The notes under the pieces are model-generated. The model had not been told where the DNA came from, ran no database searches, and saw only the letters and a list, made by a program, of their open reading frames with translations. Below, one piece after another: positions 44,553 through 54,409 of a DNA stretch of 64,000 nucleotides (its first letter is position 1; every line of letters begins with the position of its first letter). The stretch comes from Tatumella morbirosei (lineage in GTDB: Bacteria; Pseudomonadota; Gammaproteobacteria; Enterobacterales; Enterobacteriaceae), in the NCBI RefSeq assembly GCF_000757425.2, contig NZ_JPKR02000002.1, positions 186,001 to 250,000 of the forward strand. The letters are read 5' to 3'. The translations under genes were made by a program, and so were the position numbers.

Positions 44553-47096
44553 ATCAACTTTTACTCCCGAAAAATATGCCGAAGCTCTGCCGCTGTCAGC
44601 GACGGAGCAGGCACACCTGCGATCATCCGCCCAGGGCAGTTTCGCGGATTTTCAGCAGCAACTTGGTCATGACAACGCCGCCAGTGAGCGCGAAGATGAT
44701 GCACCGCTGAAGTCGGTCTCCGCCCGGGTTCAGATGGCCTGGCCGGACTCTGTCGATGAGGGGCATCAGTTCGGTAAAGATGATTTGGACCGAACGACCC
44801 TGAAAGCGACTCCTCCGGTGAAGCGGGCCGGGATGTATCCTGATCCCTGGGAAACCAACCCGATTACCCGGATGTGGGGAGCGATGCGTGGACGGGCGAA
44901 AAAGCATGTCCATCATGATCAGGCCAGCATTGATGAGCGGATTGCCGAAGAGAAATGGCGTAATGTCGGGACTGTCCGTCGCTACATTCTGCTGCTTCTG
45001 ACGATGATTCAGACGGTGATTGCAACCTGGTACATGAAAACTATTCTGCCTTACCAGGGCTGGGGGATGATTGATTCCTCTGATCTGCTGAGCCAGAGCT
45101 GGGAACAGACGGTGCTGCAGTTACTGCCCTATGTACTGCAAACCGGGATACTGATTCTGTTTGCTATCCTGTTCTGCTGGGTTTCGGCTGGTTTCTGGAC
45201 CGCGCTGATGGGCTTTTTACAGCTGATGATTGGCCGGGATAAGTACAGTATTTCTTATTCCACCACCGGCGATGAACCCCTCAATCCGGAGCATCGCACG
45301 GCGCTGATCATGCCTATCTGTAATGAAGACGTCGAACGAGTATTTGCCGGGTTGCGTGCGACCTGGGAATCGGTGGTCCGTACCGGTAATAGTGAGCATT
45401 TCGACGTCTACATACTGAGTGACAGTTATGATGCGGATATTGCGATTGCGGAGCAGAAAGCCTGGATGGAACTGGTCCGTGATGTCGGCGGGGCAGGTAA
45501 GATCTTCTACCGTCGCCGTCGCCGCCGCGTAAAACGTAAAAGCGGCAACATCGACGACTTTTGCCGTCGCTGGGGCAGCGCGTACAGCTATATGGTAGTA
45601 CTGGATGCCGATAGTGTGATGAGTGGAGAATGTCTGACAGGACTGGTTCGTATGATGGAAGCGAATCCTAATGCCGGTATCATCCAGTCTGCACCTAAAG
45701 CGTCAGGTATGGATACCCTGTATGCACGCTGTCAGCAGTTTGCCACCCGTGTGTATGGCCCGTTATTTACCGCAGGCCTGCATTTCTGGCAACTGGGAGA
45801 GTCACACTACTGGGGCCATAACGCCATTATTCGTGTGAAGCCATTTATCGAGCACTGTGCGCTGGCCCCTTTACCTGGTGAAGGGTCATTTGCCGGCTCT
45901 ATTTTGTCACACGACTTTGTAGAAGCAGCACTGATGCGTCGTGCCGGTTGGGGGGTGTGGATCGCGTATGATTTGCCGGGTTCCTATGAGGAATTGCCGC
46001 CCAATCTGCTGGATGAACTGAAACGTGACCGTCGCTGGTGTCATGGTAACCTGATGAATTTCCGGTTGTTTTGGTTAAGGGAATGCATCCGGTTCACCGC
46101 GCCGTGTTCCTGACCGGGGTGATGTCATATCTGTCTGCGCCGTTGTGGTTTATGTTCCTGGCGTTGTCCACCGCCTTGCAGGTGGTCCACACACTGATTG
46201 AGCCGCAATACTTCCTGCAACCGAGACAGCTATTCCCGGTATGGCCACAATGGCGGCCTGAACTGGCGATTGCTTTGTTCTCAACCACTCTGGTGTTGCT
46301 GTTCCTGCCAAAACTGTTAAGTATTATTCTTATCTGGTTTAAAGGCTCGAAAGCTTATGGTGGTCCGGTGCGATTGTTTATCTCTCTGATGCTGGAAATG
46401 CTGTTTTCAGTGTTGCTGGCGCCGGTACGAATGTTGTTTCATACCGTGTTCGTGGTCAGCGCCTTTCTGGGCTGGGAAGCGGTCTGGAACTCACCACAAC
46501 GCGATGATGATGCTACCCCCTGGCGAGAAGCTTTTGCCCGTCATGGTTCGCAGATGGCTCTGGGCATTATCTGGGCATGGGGAATGGGTTATCTGGACCT
46601 GAATTTCCTGTGGTGGCTGGCACCCATTGTCTTCTCGCTGATTTTATCGCCGTTTGTTTCGGTAATTTCGAGCCGGGCTTCGATCGGCCTGAAAACTCAG
46701 CGTGCCAAACTGTTCCTGATTCCGGAAGAGTATGATCCGCCGAAAGAACTGGTCGATACCGATGCTTATCTGCAACTTAACCGTGGCAGAGCACTGGACA
46801 ATGGCTTTATGCATGCCTTGTTTAACCCGGCATTTAATGCGCTGGCCACCGCAATGGCGACTTCCCGTCATAAGCAAAGCCAGTTATTGGATCATGCCAG
46901 AGACCGCAGGGTCGATCAGGCACTCAGCGATGCACCGGAAAAACTGAACCGTGATCAACGGTTAGGCATTATCAGTGATCCGGTGGTTCTTGCCCGGGTG
47001 CATAGTCGGTTATGGGAGTCAGGTGAGAAATATCACCAGTGGCTCAGCAGCTATCAGAAAGATACGCTCAACCCGGCAGCGTTACCTCATCCGTAA
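44545..47096 (+). pseudogene. opgH: Glucan glucosyltransferase OpgH (MdoH), interrupted by a frameshift
   Basis: OpgH is the inner-membrane glycosyltransferase (E. coli 847 aa) that makes the beta-1,2 glucan backbone. The first 507 codons (44545 to about 46065) include the GT2 catalytic part ([18 protein letters not shown], the RRWCHGN motif) and run normally. The frame then breaks: the genome has TTG TTT TGG where TTG TTT TTG GTT AAG is expected, so one T is missing in a T run at 46069-46072 and a stop comes at 46113. The rest of the protein ([16 protein letters not shown] to the C-terminus) is intact in the -1 frame from about 46071 to 47096. Restoring one base gives about 850 residues. Confidence 0.85.
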
Positions 47097-47112
47097 CGCT
47101 AAGACAGAACGG

Positions 47113-47141
47113 CCCCTGGCGACCTGTCAGGGGTTTTTTTT
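47113..47141 (+). terminator. Rho-independent terminator after opgH
   Basis: CCCCTG (47113-47118) pairs with CAGGGG (47128-47133) and is followed by a run of eight Ts. It ends the opgGH transcript 17 bases after the stop. Confidence 0.85.
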
Positions 47142-47257
47142 ATCTTCAGGAAGGCGAATTAACACAATACTGGTATAAAACAGACCATTCCTTATCGGAA
47201 AGGCTGTTAAAACCGGGCTAGACTAACGGCCTGTCCGGAGTAAAGGGTTGTTGAATA

Positions 47258-47485
47258 ATGAGAGTCATAATGATAGTTGCCTGCATGATGTTACTGACCG
47301 GTTGTGGTAGTATCATCAGTCGCACAGTGCCGGGACAGGGGCACGGACACCAGTATTATCCTGGTGTCCAGTGGGATATGCGTGACGGCGCATGGCGTTA
47401 TGTGACTTTGCTTGATCTGCCATTATCACTGATAGTAGATACCTTATTACTGCCGGTGGACGCAAAACACGGCGCTTACGACTGA
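47258..47485 (+). CDS. yceK: YceK lipoprotein (DUF1375)
   Basis: The 75-residue lipoprotein has the same length as E. coli YceK and is nearly identical over CGSIISRTVPGQGHGHQYYPGVQWD and the WRYVTLLDLPLSL segment. The lipobox LLTGC puts the acylated cysteine at residue 16. Function is unknown. It follows opgGH and is convergent with msyB, the E. coli order. Confidence 0.92.
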   Translation: MRVIMIVACMMLLTGCGSIISRTVPGQGHGHQYYPGVQWDMRDGAWRYVTLLDLPLSLIVDTLLLPVDAKHGAYD

Positions 47486-47503
47486 GCCGTCCTCTGGACA
47501 TGG

Positions 47504-47899
47504 CTACCAGCGTTCAGATTCACTATCATCATCACTCCATTCATCTGCCGCTGCGGCGCCTTCTTCGGTATCTGTCGGGGGAGACAGCTGAAATTCACCT
47601 TCATCCCATTCGTGCAGCGTATTCTCTTCCTGCCATTCCTGCTCCAGTTCTGTAGGCTCAAAGTCACCAGACCAGACTGCCTGTGCGGCTTCATCGTACA
47701 GAAGCGGCAGGCATTCACTCTGTTCTTCATTTTCTTCACTGGAAAATTCAGCCTGCCACATGATGTCACCGTCCTGCATGACATATTTTTGCAGCGATAA
47801 CTGACTAATCTCCGGATCAGAATCTTCATCAGGTGTGTTTGCCAGATATGCTTCACGTGCAGCTTCAATAGCTTCAGTCAGGGTTAAGTAAAGATCCAT
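47504..47899 (-). CDS. msyB: Acidic protein MsyB
   Basis: The 131-residue, strongly acidic cytoplasmic protein matches E. coli MsyB (124 aa), a multicopy suppressor of secY and secA defects. Shared parts are LTEAIEAAREAYLA, KYVMQDGDIMWQAEF and QEWQEENTLHEWDEGEFQL. The ATG at 47899 follows GAGG; the open frame extends further upstream (to 47962) but the family starts here. The role is poorly known; it is a stationary-phase/osmotic gene in E. coli. Confidence 0.92.
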   Translation of the reverse strand: MDLYLTLTEAIEAAREAYLANTPDEDSDPEISQLSLQKYVMQDGDIMWQAEFSSEENEEQSECLPLLYDEAAQAVWSGDFEPTELEQEWQEENTLHEWDEGEFQLSPPTDTEEGAAAADEWSDDDSESERW

Positions 47900-48017
47900 A
47901 GCAAGACCTCGGGTTGTCGGTGAGAGAAAACTAAAGCATAGATCAAAATACGCACCGGACAACCGGCGGATGAGTGGAAAAAACGTACTCTGTCAGGCAC
48001 AGAATACGTTTACAATA

Positions 48018-48941
48018 TCAGTAAAGTGACGGTTCGCCTTCCGGACGGGTTTTAAAACGGCGGTGCAGCCACATATACTGGTCGGGTGCCATCAATATAG
48101 CCTCTTCAACAATCTGATTCATCCGTGTTGCTGTCGCTACTTCATCAGTCAGAGGAATAGACTCACTGGCATCCGGCAAGATCACCATTTCGTATCCACG
48201 GCCATTTGGTAACCGGCGCGGAACAAAAGGAATCACGGTCGGGTGACTGGTTCGGAGCAGCATATAAGTTCCCCGGGTTGTCGCTGCTTTATTCACGCCA
48301 AAGAAAGGCGCAAACACACTGGCACGTGGGCCATAATCATGATCCGGGGCATACCAGATAATCTGGTTCGCTTTCAGGGAGCGAATCATCCCTTTAATAT
48401 CTTTGCGGTCTATCATGTCTTTGTTCGACCGCATCCGTCCATAAGTCTGCAACCAGTCCAACAGCTTATTGTCATTTGGCCGGTAAACCCCGATCCCCGG
48501 ATTAAAGACGCCAAAAATACGCGCGCCCAGCTCCAGCGTTAGAAAATGCATACCAATCAGCAGAACACCCCGGCCAGAGGCCAGCGCATTATCAATATGT
48601 TCCAGTCCCGAAACCCTAAACCATTTACGGATACGCCATTCCGGCCAAAACCATGCCATGCCGGTTTCCATCAGACCCATACCCACAGATTCAAAATTAT
48701 GTACCAGTAATGCTTCACGATCGGCCACCGGCATGGTTGGGAAACAGAGTTCCAGGTTACGTCTGGCCGTTTTGACCCGGTTCTTAAGAAAACGCATCGA
48801 CAAACGTCCCAGGTTACTGCCAATGAAATGCAGAACCGGATAAGGCAGTAATACCAACAGGTATAACAAACCAATTCCAACCCAGGTAAACCAGTATCTT
48901 GGATGAAGCAGGCTGCGGTTAAATTGAGGTAATTGAGTCAT
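48018..48941 (-). CDS. lpxL: Lipid A lauroyl acyltransferase LpxL (HtrB)
   Basis: LpxL adds laurate to the Kdo2-lipid IVA precursor in the inner membrane. The 307-residue protein (E. coli 306) has one N-terminal helix (about 17-36) and the acyltransferase HX4E motif [11 protein letters not shown]. It then has the [22 protein letters not shown] block and a C-terminal [14 protein letters not shown] typical of the family. It is monocistronic here and in the E. coli position, divergent from trhO. Confidence 0.93.
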   Translation of the reverse strand: MTQLPQFNRSLLHPRYWFTWVGIGLLYLLVLLPYPVLHFIGSNLGRLSMRFLKNRVKTARRNLELCFPTMPVADREALLVHNFESVGMGLMETGMAWFWPEWRIRKWFRVSGLEHIDNALASGRGVLLIGMHFLTLELGARIFGVFNPGIGVYRPNDNKLLDWLQTYGRMRSNKDMIDRKDIKGMIRSLKANQIIWYAPDHDYGPRASVFAPFFGVNKAATTRGTYMLLRTSHPTVIPFVPRRLPNGRGYEMVILPDASESIPLTDEVATATRMNQIVEEAILMAPDQYMWLHRRFKTRPEGEPSLY

Positions 48942-49187
48942 AATCTGTATTTTTATCCATGTTTTTATCCTGGCAGGGGAATCATTTCCCCTGAATTTAT
49001 CTCTATTGTGCCATTTTTTTGACCCTCCGAAAACGGACGATCCTGAACACTGAGCCCTGGCTAAGAGTTCCGGGCCAGGAATTTAGCATGAATTGTCAAA
49101 GAAAATGGCAGGATCATTTTGTGCCGATAACAATTCAGGTATCATACCGACCCTCCGATAACAGTATAGATGACAGGAAAGAACACC

Positions 49188-50240
49188 ATGCCAGTGTTAC
49201 ATAACCTTGTTTCGAATAAAGAGCTTAAAGAACGGATGTTGGCGGAAACTGAACCGCGCACTACCGTATCTTTCTACAAATATTTTCAGATTAACGATCC
49301 GCAGGCATTCCGTGACAACCTGTATAAGTTATTAACTGCCTTGCAGGTCTTCGGCCGAATTTACGTGGCACATGAAGGGATTAATGCCCAGGTTAGCGTG
49401 CCGGCCAGCCGTTATGAAGCGATGAAGCAGACGCTGTATCATTTTGATCCGGCATTAAATAACCTGCGGATGAATATTGCACTGGAAGATGATGGTAAAT
49501 CGTTCTGGGTACTGCGGCTCAAAGTTCGGGATAGAATTGTGGCGGACGGTATTGAGGACAGTACTTTTAATGCCGCCGATGTTGGGCATTACCTGAAGGC
49601 CGACCAGGTTAACCAGATGCTGGATGATCCCGACGCAGTGTTTGTCGATATGCGTAACCACTATGAATATGAAGTGGGGCATTTTGATAATGCAATGGAG
49701 ATACCGGCCGACACCTTCCGTGATCAGTTGCCTATGGCAGTCGAAATGCTGGAACAGCAGAAAGACAAGAAAATTGTTATGTACTGTACCGGCGGAATCC
49801 GTTGCGAGAAGACCAGTGCCTGGATGCGGCACAATGGTTTTGAAAATGTGTACCATATTGAAGGCGGAATTATTGAATATGCCCGTCGGGCTCGTGAACA
49901 AGGTTTACCGGTTCGGTTTAAAGGAAAAAACTTTGTCTTTGACGAGCGCATGGGCGAACGAATTTCTGACGACGTGCTGGCACATTGTCATCAGTGTGGT
50001 GCCCCCTGTGATACGCATGTTAACTGTCTGAATGATGGCTGCCATTTATTGTTTATTCAGTGTGCGGCATGCGCTGAAAAATACCATGGCTGTTGCAGTC
50101 CGATGTGTATGGAAGAATCTCAGTTGTCACCCGAAGAACAACGATTACGTCGCGCCGGACGAGAGACCAGTAATAAGATTTTCAACAAATCGCGGGGTGT
50201 ATTGCGAATGACATTGCCGCAACCGGTGAAACCGGAATAA
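49188..50240 (+). CDS. trhO: tRNA uridine 5-hydroxylase TrhO (YceA), rhodanese family
   Basis: TrhO makes 5-hydroxyuridine at position 34 of certain tRNAs, using oxygen. The 350-residue protein equals E. coli YceA in length. It has an N-terminal acylphosphatase-like domain (about 1-100), a rhodanese domain with the active cysteine in [11 protein letters not shown], and a cysteine-rich C-terminus ([12 protein letters not shown] ... [12 protein letters not shown]) likely binding zinc. The ATG at 49188 follows AGGAAAG and matches the family start. A terminator follows directly. Confidence 0.93.
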   Translation: MPVLHNLVSNKELKERMLAETEPRTTVSFYKYFQINDPQAFRDNLYKLLTALQVFGRIYVAHEGINAQVSVPASRYEAMKQTLYHFDPALNNLRMNIALEDDGKSFWVLRLKVRDRIVADGIEDSTFNAADVGHYLKADQVNQMLDDPDAVFVDMRNHYEYEVGHFDNAMEIPADTFRDQLPMAVEMLEQQKDKKIVMYCTGGIRCEKTSAWMRHNGFENVYHIEGGIIEYARRAREQGLPVRFKGKNFVFDERMGERISDDVLAHCHQCGAPCDTHVNCLNDGCHLLFIQCAACAEKYHGCCSPMCMEESQLSPEEQRLRRAGRETSNKIFNKSRGVLRMTLPQPVKPE

Positions 50241-50244
50241 ATTC

Positions 50245-50273
50245 AAACGCCTGACAATGTCAGGCGTTTTTTT
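50245..50273 (+). terminator. Rho-independent terminator after trhO
   Basis: AAACGCCTGAC (50245-50255) and GTCAGGCGTTT (50259-50269) form a perfect 11-bp stem with an AAT loop, followed by more Ts. It starts four bases after the trhO stop. Confidence 0.88.
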
Positions 50274-50287
50274 AGCAGTGACGATAA

Positions 50288-52012
50288 TCAGCCGGGGAAC
50301 CGTAAAATTTCAGTTAAATCCCCCATTGGTTTTGAGCCGTTTTTTGCCAGGGCTTCATCACGGGTTTTCAGGCCTGGCAATTGCGGCAAATCAAAGACCC
50401 GGGTGATCAAACGCAGGATTGAACCGGTATCGTACTGCGTATGTTCCACATGTCCTTTCAGGGCATAAGGCGAAACCACCAGCGCAGGAATACGTGTACC
50501 AGGCCCCCAACGGTCCCCTTTCGGTGGTGCCACATGATCCCACCAGCCACCATTTTCATCAAAAGTAATCACCACCAGCGTATTTTCCCACTGCGGACTT
50601 TTCTGCAGGCGGTTAACAATATGCGCGATATGACGATCGCCGGACTCAACATCGGAATAGCCGGCATGCATATTCAGGTTACCCTGAGGTTTATAGAATG
50701 TGACCGGCGGCAGTTTACCGGCATCCACATCCGCCAGGAATTTATTGGTTTCGGCGCTGTCACCCAGTCCCCCATCGCGCAGATGTTGATTACGTTGTTC
50801 CGGATGTTCAGGTCCTAAATCTGCAAAATAGTTGAGTGGCTGGTGATGCAGTTGGAAATCCGGACGAGTGGGGAAGGTAGTCGTATCTTTTTTACCGTCA
50901 ATCGCAAACTGCCATCCGCCGGCATACCAGGCCCAGTCAATTCCTTTCTCTGAGAGCAGATCACCAATATGCTGGTGGGTCTGAGGCGGCAGAGTTTTTG
51001 GAGACGTCATATCCGCCAGTGCCGGATTATTTTTGTCACGGCTACCTGATGGCCAGTACGGAGGTAGCATGGTATTAACGGCAAAGCCATCCGGCGTGAG
51101 CTGACTGGGTCCGAATTTAGGTATCCCTTGTAAGGCACTGGCCGGAGAATCTTCTTTCGGTTTGAGGCGCGGATCGGCCGGGTCATCACTCATCAGCGTT
51201 GCAACCTGGTCTTTAGCCGGCGACTGGTGCACGTCAGGATAAAACGGAGGACGGGCACAGACCAGATACTGGTGGTTCAGAAACGAACCACCAAAGGCCC
51301 CCTGAAAAAAGTTATCACACAGGGTATATTCCTGAGCCAGATTCCATAACCGCATGTTATAGGCGCTGTCCCCGTAATAGCCCATGGTCAGAGCACCTGA
51401 ATCGGCCCAGGCGACAAATTTGTCATTTTTCCCGCCATTGATCTGCATCTGATTCTGATAAAACACATGCCATAAATCCCGGGTGACCACCCCTTGCGGC
51501 AGAGCTTCACCATCGGGTCCTTTGAGCGGAAAGGGTTCATTAGGTAATTGCTGCAAATAGGCGGCATCTTCAGCGACATGGTAAACCGTATGGTTTACGG
51601 TCTGCTCATCCGGGACCAGCCCTTTCCAGACCGGCGGGAAATGACTGAGTTCTGAGCCATCGCGGTCACGTTGCTGATAGTGCTCAGGACGAAGTTCAGC
51701 CAGCGGCTGACTCACCCCGGGAAAATTGGCAAATAAATTATTAAAACTACGGTTCTCTGCATAAATCACCACAATATTGCGAATATGCTTTCGCAGTAAC
51801 TGATCCTGTTGTTTTGCAGGGAGTTTGCTCAACGCAATTTGCTGATGAGCAGGGGCAGCTTTGGCACCTGCCAGGGGCAGAATCCCGGAGCTGAGGCCGA
51901 TGACTGAAGCTCCGGCAAGGAAACGGCGTCGGGCCGGATTATCCGGATTTGATGTCTGTGCTTCGGGCTGACTTCCGTTGTCTTTTTGCTGCTCATTTTC
52001 TGGTTTTTTCAT
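50288..52012 (-). CDS. Tat-exported phosphoesterase, AcpA / phospholipase C superfamily
   Basis: This 574-residue periplasmic enzyme belongs to the phosphoesterase family of AcpA acid phosphatases and phospholipases C. The twin-arginine signal is ARRRFLAGAS at about 27-36. The metal-binding motif VVIYAENRSFNNLF follows, with CDNFFQGAFGGSFLNHQYLVCA near residue 230 and the late ITFDENGGWWDHVAPP motif. It removes phosphate from phospho-esters or lipids. The ATG at 52012 has AAGG upstream; 52036 lacks a site. In E. coli this spot between trhO and solA holds yceI/yceJ instead, so it is an accessory gene. Confidence 0.85.
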   Translation of the reverse strand: MKKPENEQQKDNGSQPEAQTSNPDNPARRRFLAGASVIGLSSGILPLAGAKAAPAHQQIALSKLPAKQQDQLLRKHIRNIVVIYAENRSFNNLFANFPGVSQPLAELRPEHYQQRDRDGSELSHFPPVWKGLVPDEQTVNHTVYHVAEDAAYLQQLPNEPFPLKGPDGEALPQGVVTRDLWHVFYQNQMQINGGKNDKFVAWADSGALTMGYYGDSAYNMRLWNLAQEYTLCDNFFQGAFGGSFLNHQYLVCARPPFYPDVHQSPAKDQVATLMSDDPADPRLKPKEDSPASALQGIPKFGPSQLTPDGFAVNTMLPPYWPSGSRDKNNPALADMTSPKTLPPQTHQHIGDLLSEKGIDWAWYAGGWQFAIDGKKDTTTFPTRPDFQLHHQPLNYFADLGPEHPEQRNQHLRDGGLGDSAETNKFLADVDAGKLPPVTFYKPQGNLNMHAGYSDVESGDRHIAHIVNRLQKSPQWENTLVVITFDENGGWWDHVAPPKGDRWGPGTRIPALVVSPYALKGHVEHTQYDTGSILRLITRVFDLPQLPGLKTRDEALAKNGSKPMGDLTEILRFPG

Positions 52013-52216
52013 TGCAGATAACCTTAATAGATTCATCAGGGTGAAAGCAGGCTGAATCCTATAAGAACCTGATTAAGGAATTATGACAGTGTAGGGCCGC
52101 AAAGGCAGGGAACGGTGATACTTCCACCCTAAGTCAGTATTTCCCCTGATACCCCGGTGAATATGAAATTTTTTTGATAGTGACACTCAGGTGACAGGAC
52201 GGTGAGCAAACCTGCT

Positions 52217-52246
52217 CTGCCGCACGACCCTTTGAGTGTGCGGCAG
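52217..52246 (-). terminator. Hairpin after solA
   Basis: CTGCCGCAC (52217-52225) and GTGCGGCAG (52238-52246) form a perfect 9-bp stem with a 12-base loop, nine bases past the solA stop. No T run follows on the minus strand, so it may be a weak terminator or mRNA-stabilising hairpin. Confidence 0.4.
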
Positions 52247-52254
52247 GATAAATA

Positions 52255-53373
52255 TCAGCCGTTGAACCGGCGGAGGGAGAAGGGCACCAGGTTGTCCGGC
52301 AGCGGCTTACCGGCAGCAAACTGACTGGCGATTTCCCCGAACAGTGGCGCAAATTTAAAGCCGTGTCCGCTAAGTCCGGTAATGACCAGACAATCAGGAT
52401 TTTCCGGCAATGTATCGATGATAAAGTCTTCATCCGGAGACATATCGTAACTGCATGACTCACCATACAGACAACCGCCGACCCCGGGCAGGCACTGCCT
52501 GAGAAAGCTAAAACACTCACTGCCATCCCGGGACTCGCTGCCGAATGCCGGACGAGGTTTTTCCAGTAACAGCGGCTGCCCACCGTCATGGCGTCCTACC
52601 TTCAGGGCATTATCCTGCGCAGGAAAGCCGTAATACTGGCTGCCGTCATCCAGCTCAATGCTAAATCCGGGAAAATGGTTATTTTCACTGTAGCGTCCAT
52701 CGGCCTGAAACCAGGCAAAGACTTTACGTTTTGGAGATACCGGCAGGTCAGGCAATAAGGTCTGTACCCGGGTGCCACAACTTACCAGCAGTTTTTTGGC
52801 GAAGTATTCTCCGTCAGCGGTCTGAACTTTTTGCAGACCATCCTGCCGGCTGACAGCACTGACCGGACAATTAAACAGCTGAGCACAACCCTGTTCACGT
52901 GCCAGACGCACCCAATTTTCGACCGCGGGTTCGGCGTCCAGATATCCGGCATCTTTTTCAAACACTGCCTGAAAATGATCTGGCAGCATAATTTCCGGCC
53001 AACGCTGCCTTGTTTCAGCAGCTGTCAGGGTCTCAGTATTCAGGGACCAGCGTTCAGCGCTAAGCAGAATATTTTTCATAAACTGAGATCCCTGTGGGCC
53101 GGCATTCAGCACTCCACAGGGATGAAGGATTTTCGCCCCGGCGTGCTGTTCGAATTCCTGCCACAATGCCTGACATCGCAACAGCAGTGGCAGATATTTT
53201 TCGCCTTCGCCATAGGCATAACGAATCAGCCGGTTTTTACCGTGGTGTGATCCTTCGCTATGAGGAGGGTGGTGAGCATCGATCATTAATACCTTCAGCC
53301 CAGCCCGGCTGGCGTAATAACCTGCTGCCGCTCCGGCAGATCCGCTGCCGGCAACTATTAAATCGTAAATCAT
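52255..53373 (-). CDS. solA: N-methyl-L-tryptophan oxidase SolA
   Basis: The 372-residue flavoenzyme (same length as E. coli SolA) demethylates N-methyl-amino acids oxidatively. It has the FAD motif GSGSAGAAAGYYASRAGL near the start, the SEGSHHGKNRLIRYAYGEGEKY block, and the covalent-FAD cysteine region CLYGESCSYD before DEDFIIDTLP and GLSGHGFKFAP. It is cytoplasmic and sits before bssS as in E. coli. Confidence 0.92.
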   Translation of the reverse strand: MIYDLIVAGSGSAGAAAGYYASRAGLKVLMIDAHHPPHSEGSHHGKNRLIRYAYGEGEKYLPLLLRCQALWQEFEQHAGAKILHPCGVLNAGPQGSQFMKNILLSAERWSLNTETLTAAETRQRWPEIMLPDHFQAVFEKDAGYLDAEPAVENWVRLAREQGCAQLFNCPVSAVSRQDGLQKVQTADGEYFAKKLLVSCGTRVQTLLPDLPVSPKRKVFAWFQADGRYSENNHFPGFSIELDDGSQYYGFPAQDNALKVGRHDGGQPLLLEKPRPAFGSESRDGSECFSFLRQCLPGVGGCLYGESCSYDMSPDEDFIIDTLPENPDCLVITGLSGHGFKFAPLFGEIASQFAAGKPLPDNLVPFSLRRFNG

Positions 53374-53429
53374 TACCCGTTATCCCCTGTGAAAATGCAC
53401 AGAAACAGGATAACAGAGCGGGGGGTGAT

Positions 53430-53461
53430 AACAACAATAAAGGCACCCTTGGTGGGTGCCT
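53430..53461 (-). terminator. Rho-independent terminator after bssS
   Basis: On the minus strand AGGCACCC and GGGTGCCT form an 8-bp stem (53441-53448 / 53454-53461) followed by TTTATTGTTGTT. It lies 13 bases past the bssS stop. Confidence 0.75.
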
Positions 53462-53473
53462 GCAGATGAGAGA

Positions 53474-53728
53474 TTAATGTCGGGAAAGCTGTCCGGGCCG
53501 GTTTTCTGCGGATTCTATCTTGGCAATTCCGGCTTCAAGGATCGATATAAACTGTCGTGCAACGTCGGTAGTTAACCAGTATGTCGGTCCGATATCCGCT
53601 TCTTCTTCTTTCTGTTGGAGGGAAGACAGCGAATGAAGGCGAATCATCATTGCATCGTAGACGTCGACGGTACTGATATCCCAGCCGACCAGTGAATGAG
53701 TCTGAATAACATCGTTCTCTCTATCCAT
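53474..53728 (-). CDS. bssS: Biofilm regulator BssS (YceP)
   Basis: The 84-residue protein equals E. coli BssS in length. VIQTHSLVGWDISTVDVYDA and WLTTDVARQFISILEAGIAK are nearly identical. In E. coli it affects biofilm formation and indole/AI-2 signalling. It is monocistronic and cytoplasmic. Confidence 0.93.
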   Translation of the reverse strand: MDRENDVIQTHSLVGWDISTVDVYDAMMIRLHSLSSLQQKEEEADIGPTYWLTTDVARQFISILEAGIAKIESAENRPGQLSRH

Positions 53729-53906
53729 AAAACCCCCTGATTACTCGTTAAACGACGTGTAGATTGAGGTTTAAATCCGGCCTTATATAAAGTATTGCAA
53801 GGCAATATAATTATAACATGTATCCCGTAAAATGGCAGATTAACGATAAAATTTTGTGAATCCAGTTGGGTAAATAGTCGCGTAAATGACCGGGCAGCCT
53901 CAGCAA

Positions 53907-54164
53907 TTAATGGCTGTCTGGCAAAGTCCGACTCTGAATATCTGATGCCAGCTCCGTATATTGTTGCCGGAGCTCAGGTGGGTTTTCCAAAGCCTCAGCC
54001 TGGTCAGTCAGATAATGAATCATCTGTTGTTGAAGTGTGGGGCTGAGCAGGGTCATCAGTTGTGAGAGGCTTCCTTCCAGCACCTGCAACCGCTGCTGTT
54101 GTTGATGGATTAGGGTCAGTAATTCGCCAAATGTCATGGCCTCTTCTGGCTTACTCTGATTCAT
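53907..54164 (-). CDS. Small coiled-coil protein, 85 aa, at the dinI position
   Basis: I do not recognise this protein. It is helical and glutamine-rich, with a likely coiled coil at about residues 12-45 (LLTLIHQQQQRLQVLEGSLS) and a second helix to about 80. Its size and layout loosely recall anti-adaptor proteins such as IraP, but the sequence does not establish that. It sits between pyrC and bssS, where E. coli has dinI; it is not DinI. The ATG at 54164 follows GGGAAGAATA-type purines. Confidence 0.55.
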   Translation of the reverse strand: MNQSKPEEAMTFGELLTLIHQQQQRLQVLEGSLSQLMTLLSPTLQQQMIHYLTDQAEALENPPELRQQYTELASDIQSRTLPDSH

Positions 54165-54320
54165 GACTTATTCTTCCCTTAAAAAACATACTGGGAAAAA
54201 GAATAGGCAACATCACACCCTGCGTCCAGTAGCAGATCGGTCAGGGGAGGAGAATAAAAAAACCGGATGGCGACACCCGGCAGGCGTATCAACGCTTAAT
54301 CGTGACGTGACAGTCAATAC

Positions 54321-54348
54321 ATCGCCGGACTAAATCAGTCCCGGCGAT
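54321..54348 (-). terminator. Hairpin after pyrC
   Basis: ATCGCCGG (54321-54328) and CCGGCGAT (54341-54348) pair, and ACT/AGT extend the stem past a bulge. It lies about 60 bases beyond the pyrC stop on the minus strand; no clear T run follows. Confidence 0.45.
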
Positions 54349-54409
54349 ATAAGTTTATACTGTATATAAATACAGTAAAAAGCGAATCAGATCAAGTCTG
54401 GTATCAATC

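Noticed and set aside
46066-46080. Programmed -1 frameshift in opgH
   Set aside because: No X XXY YYZ slippery heptamer is in frame, the T run is only four bases, and OpgH is normally read in a single frame.
44545-47096. Two separate genes in the opgH region (44545-46113 and 46071-47096)
   Set aside because: Their translations join without gap into one OpgH of normal length once a single T is restored, so they are one interrupted gene.
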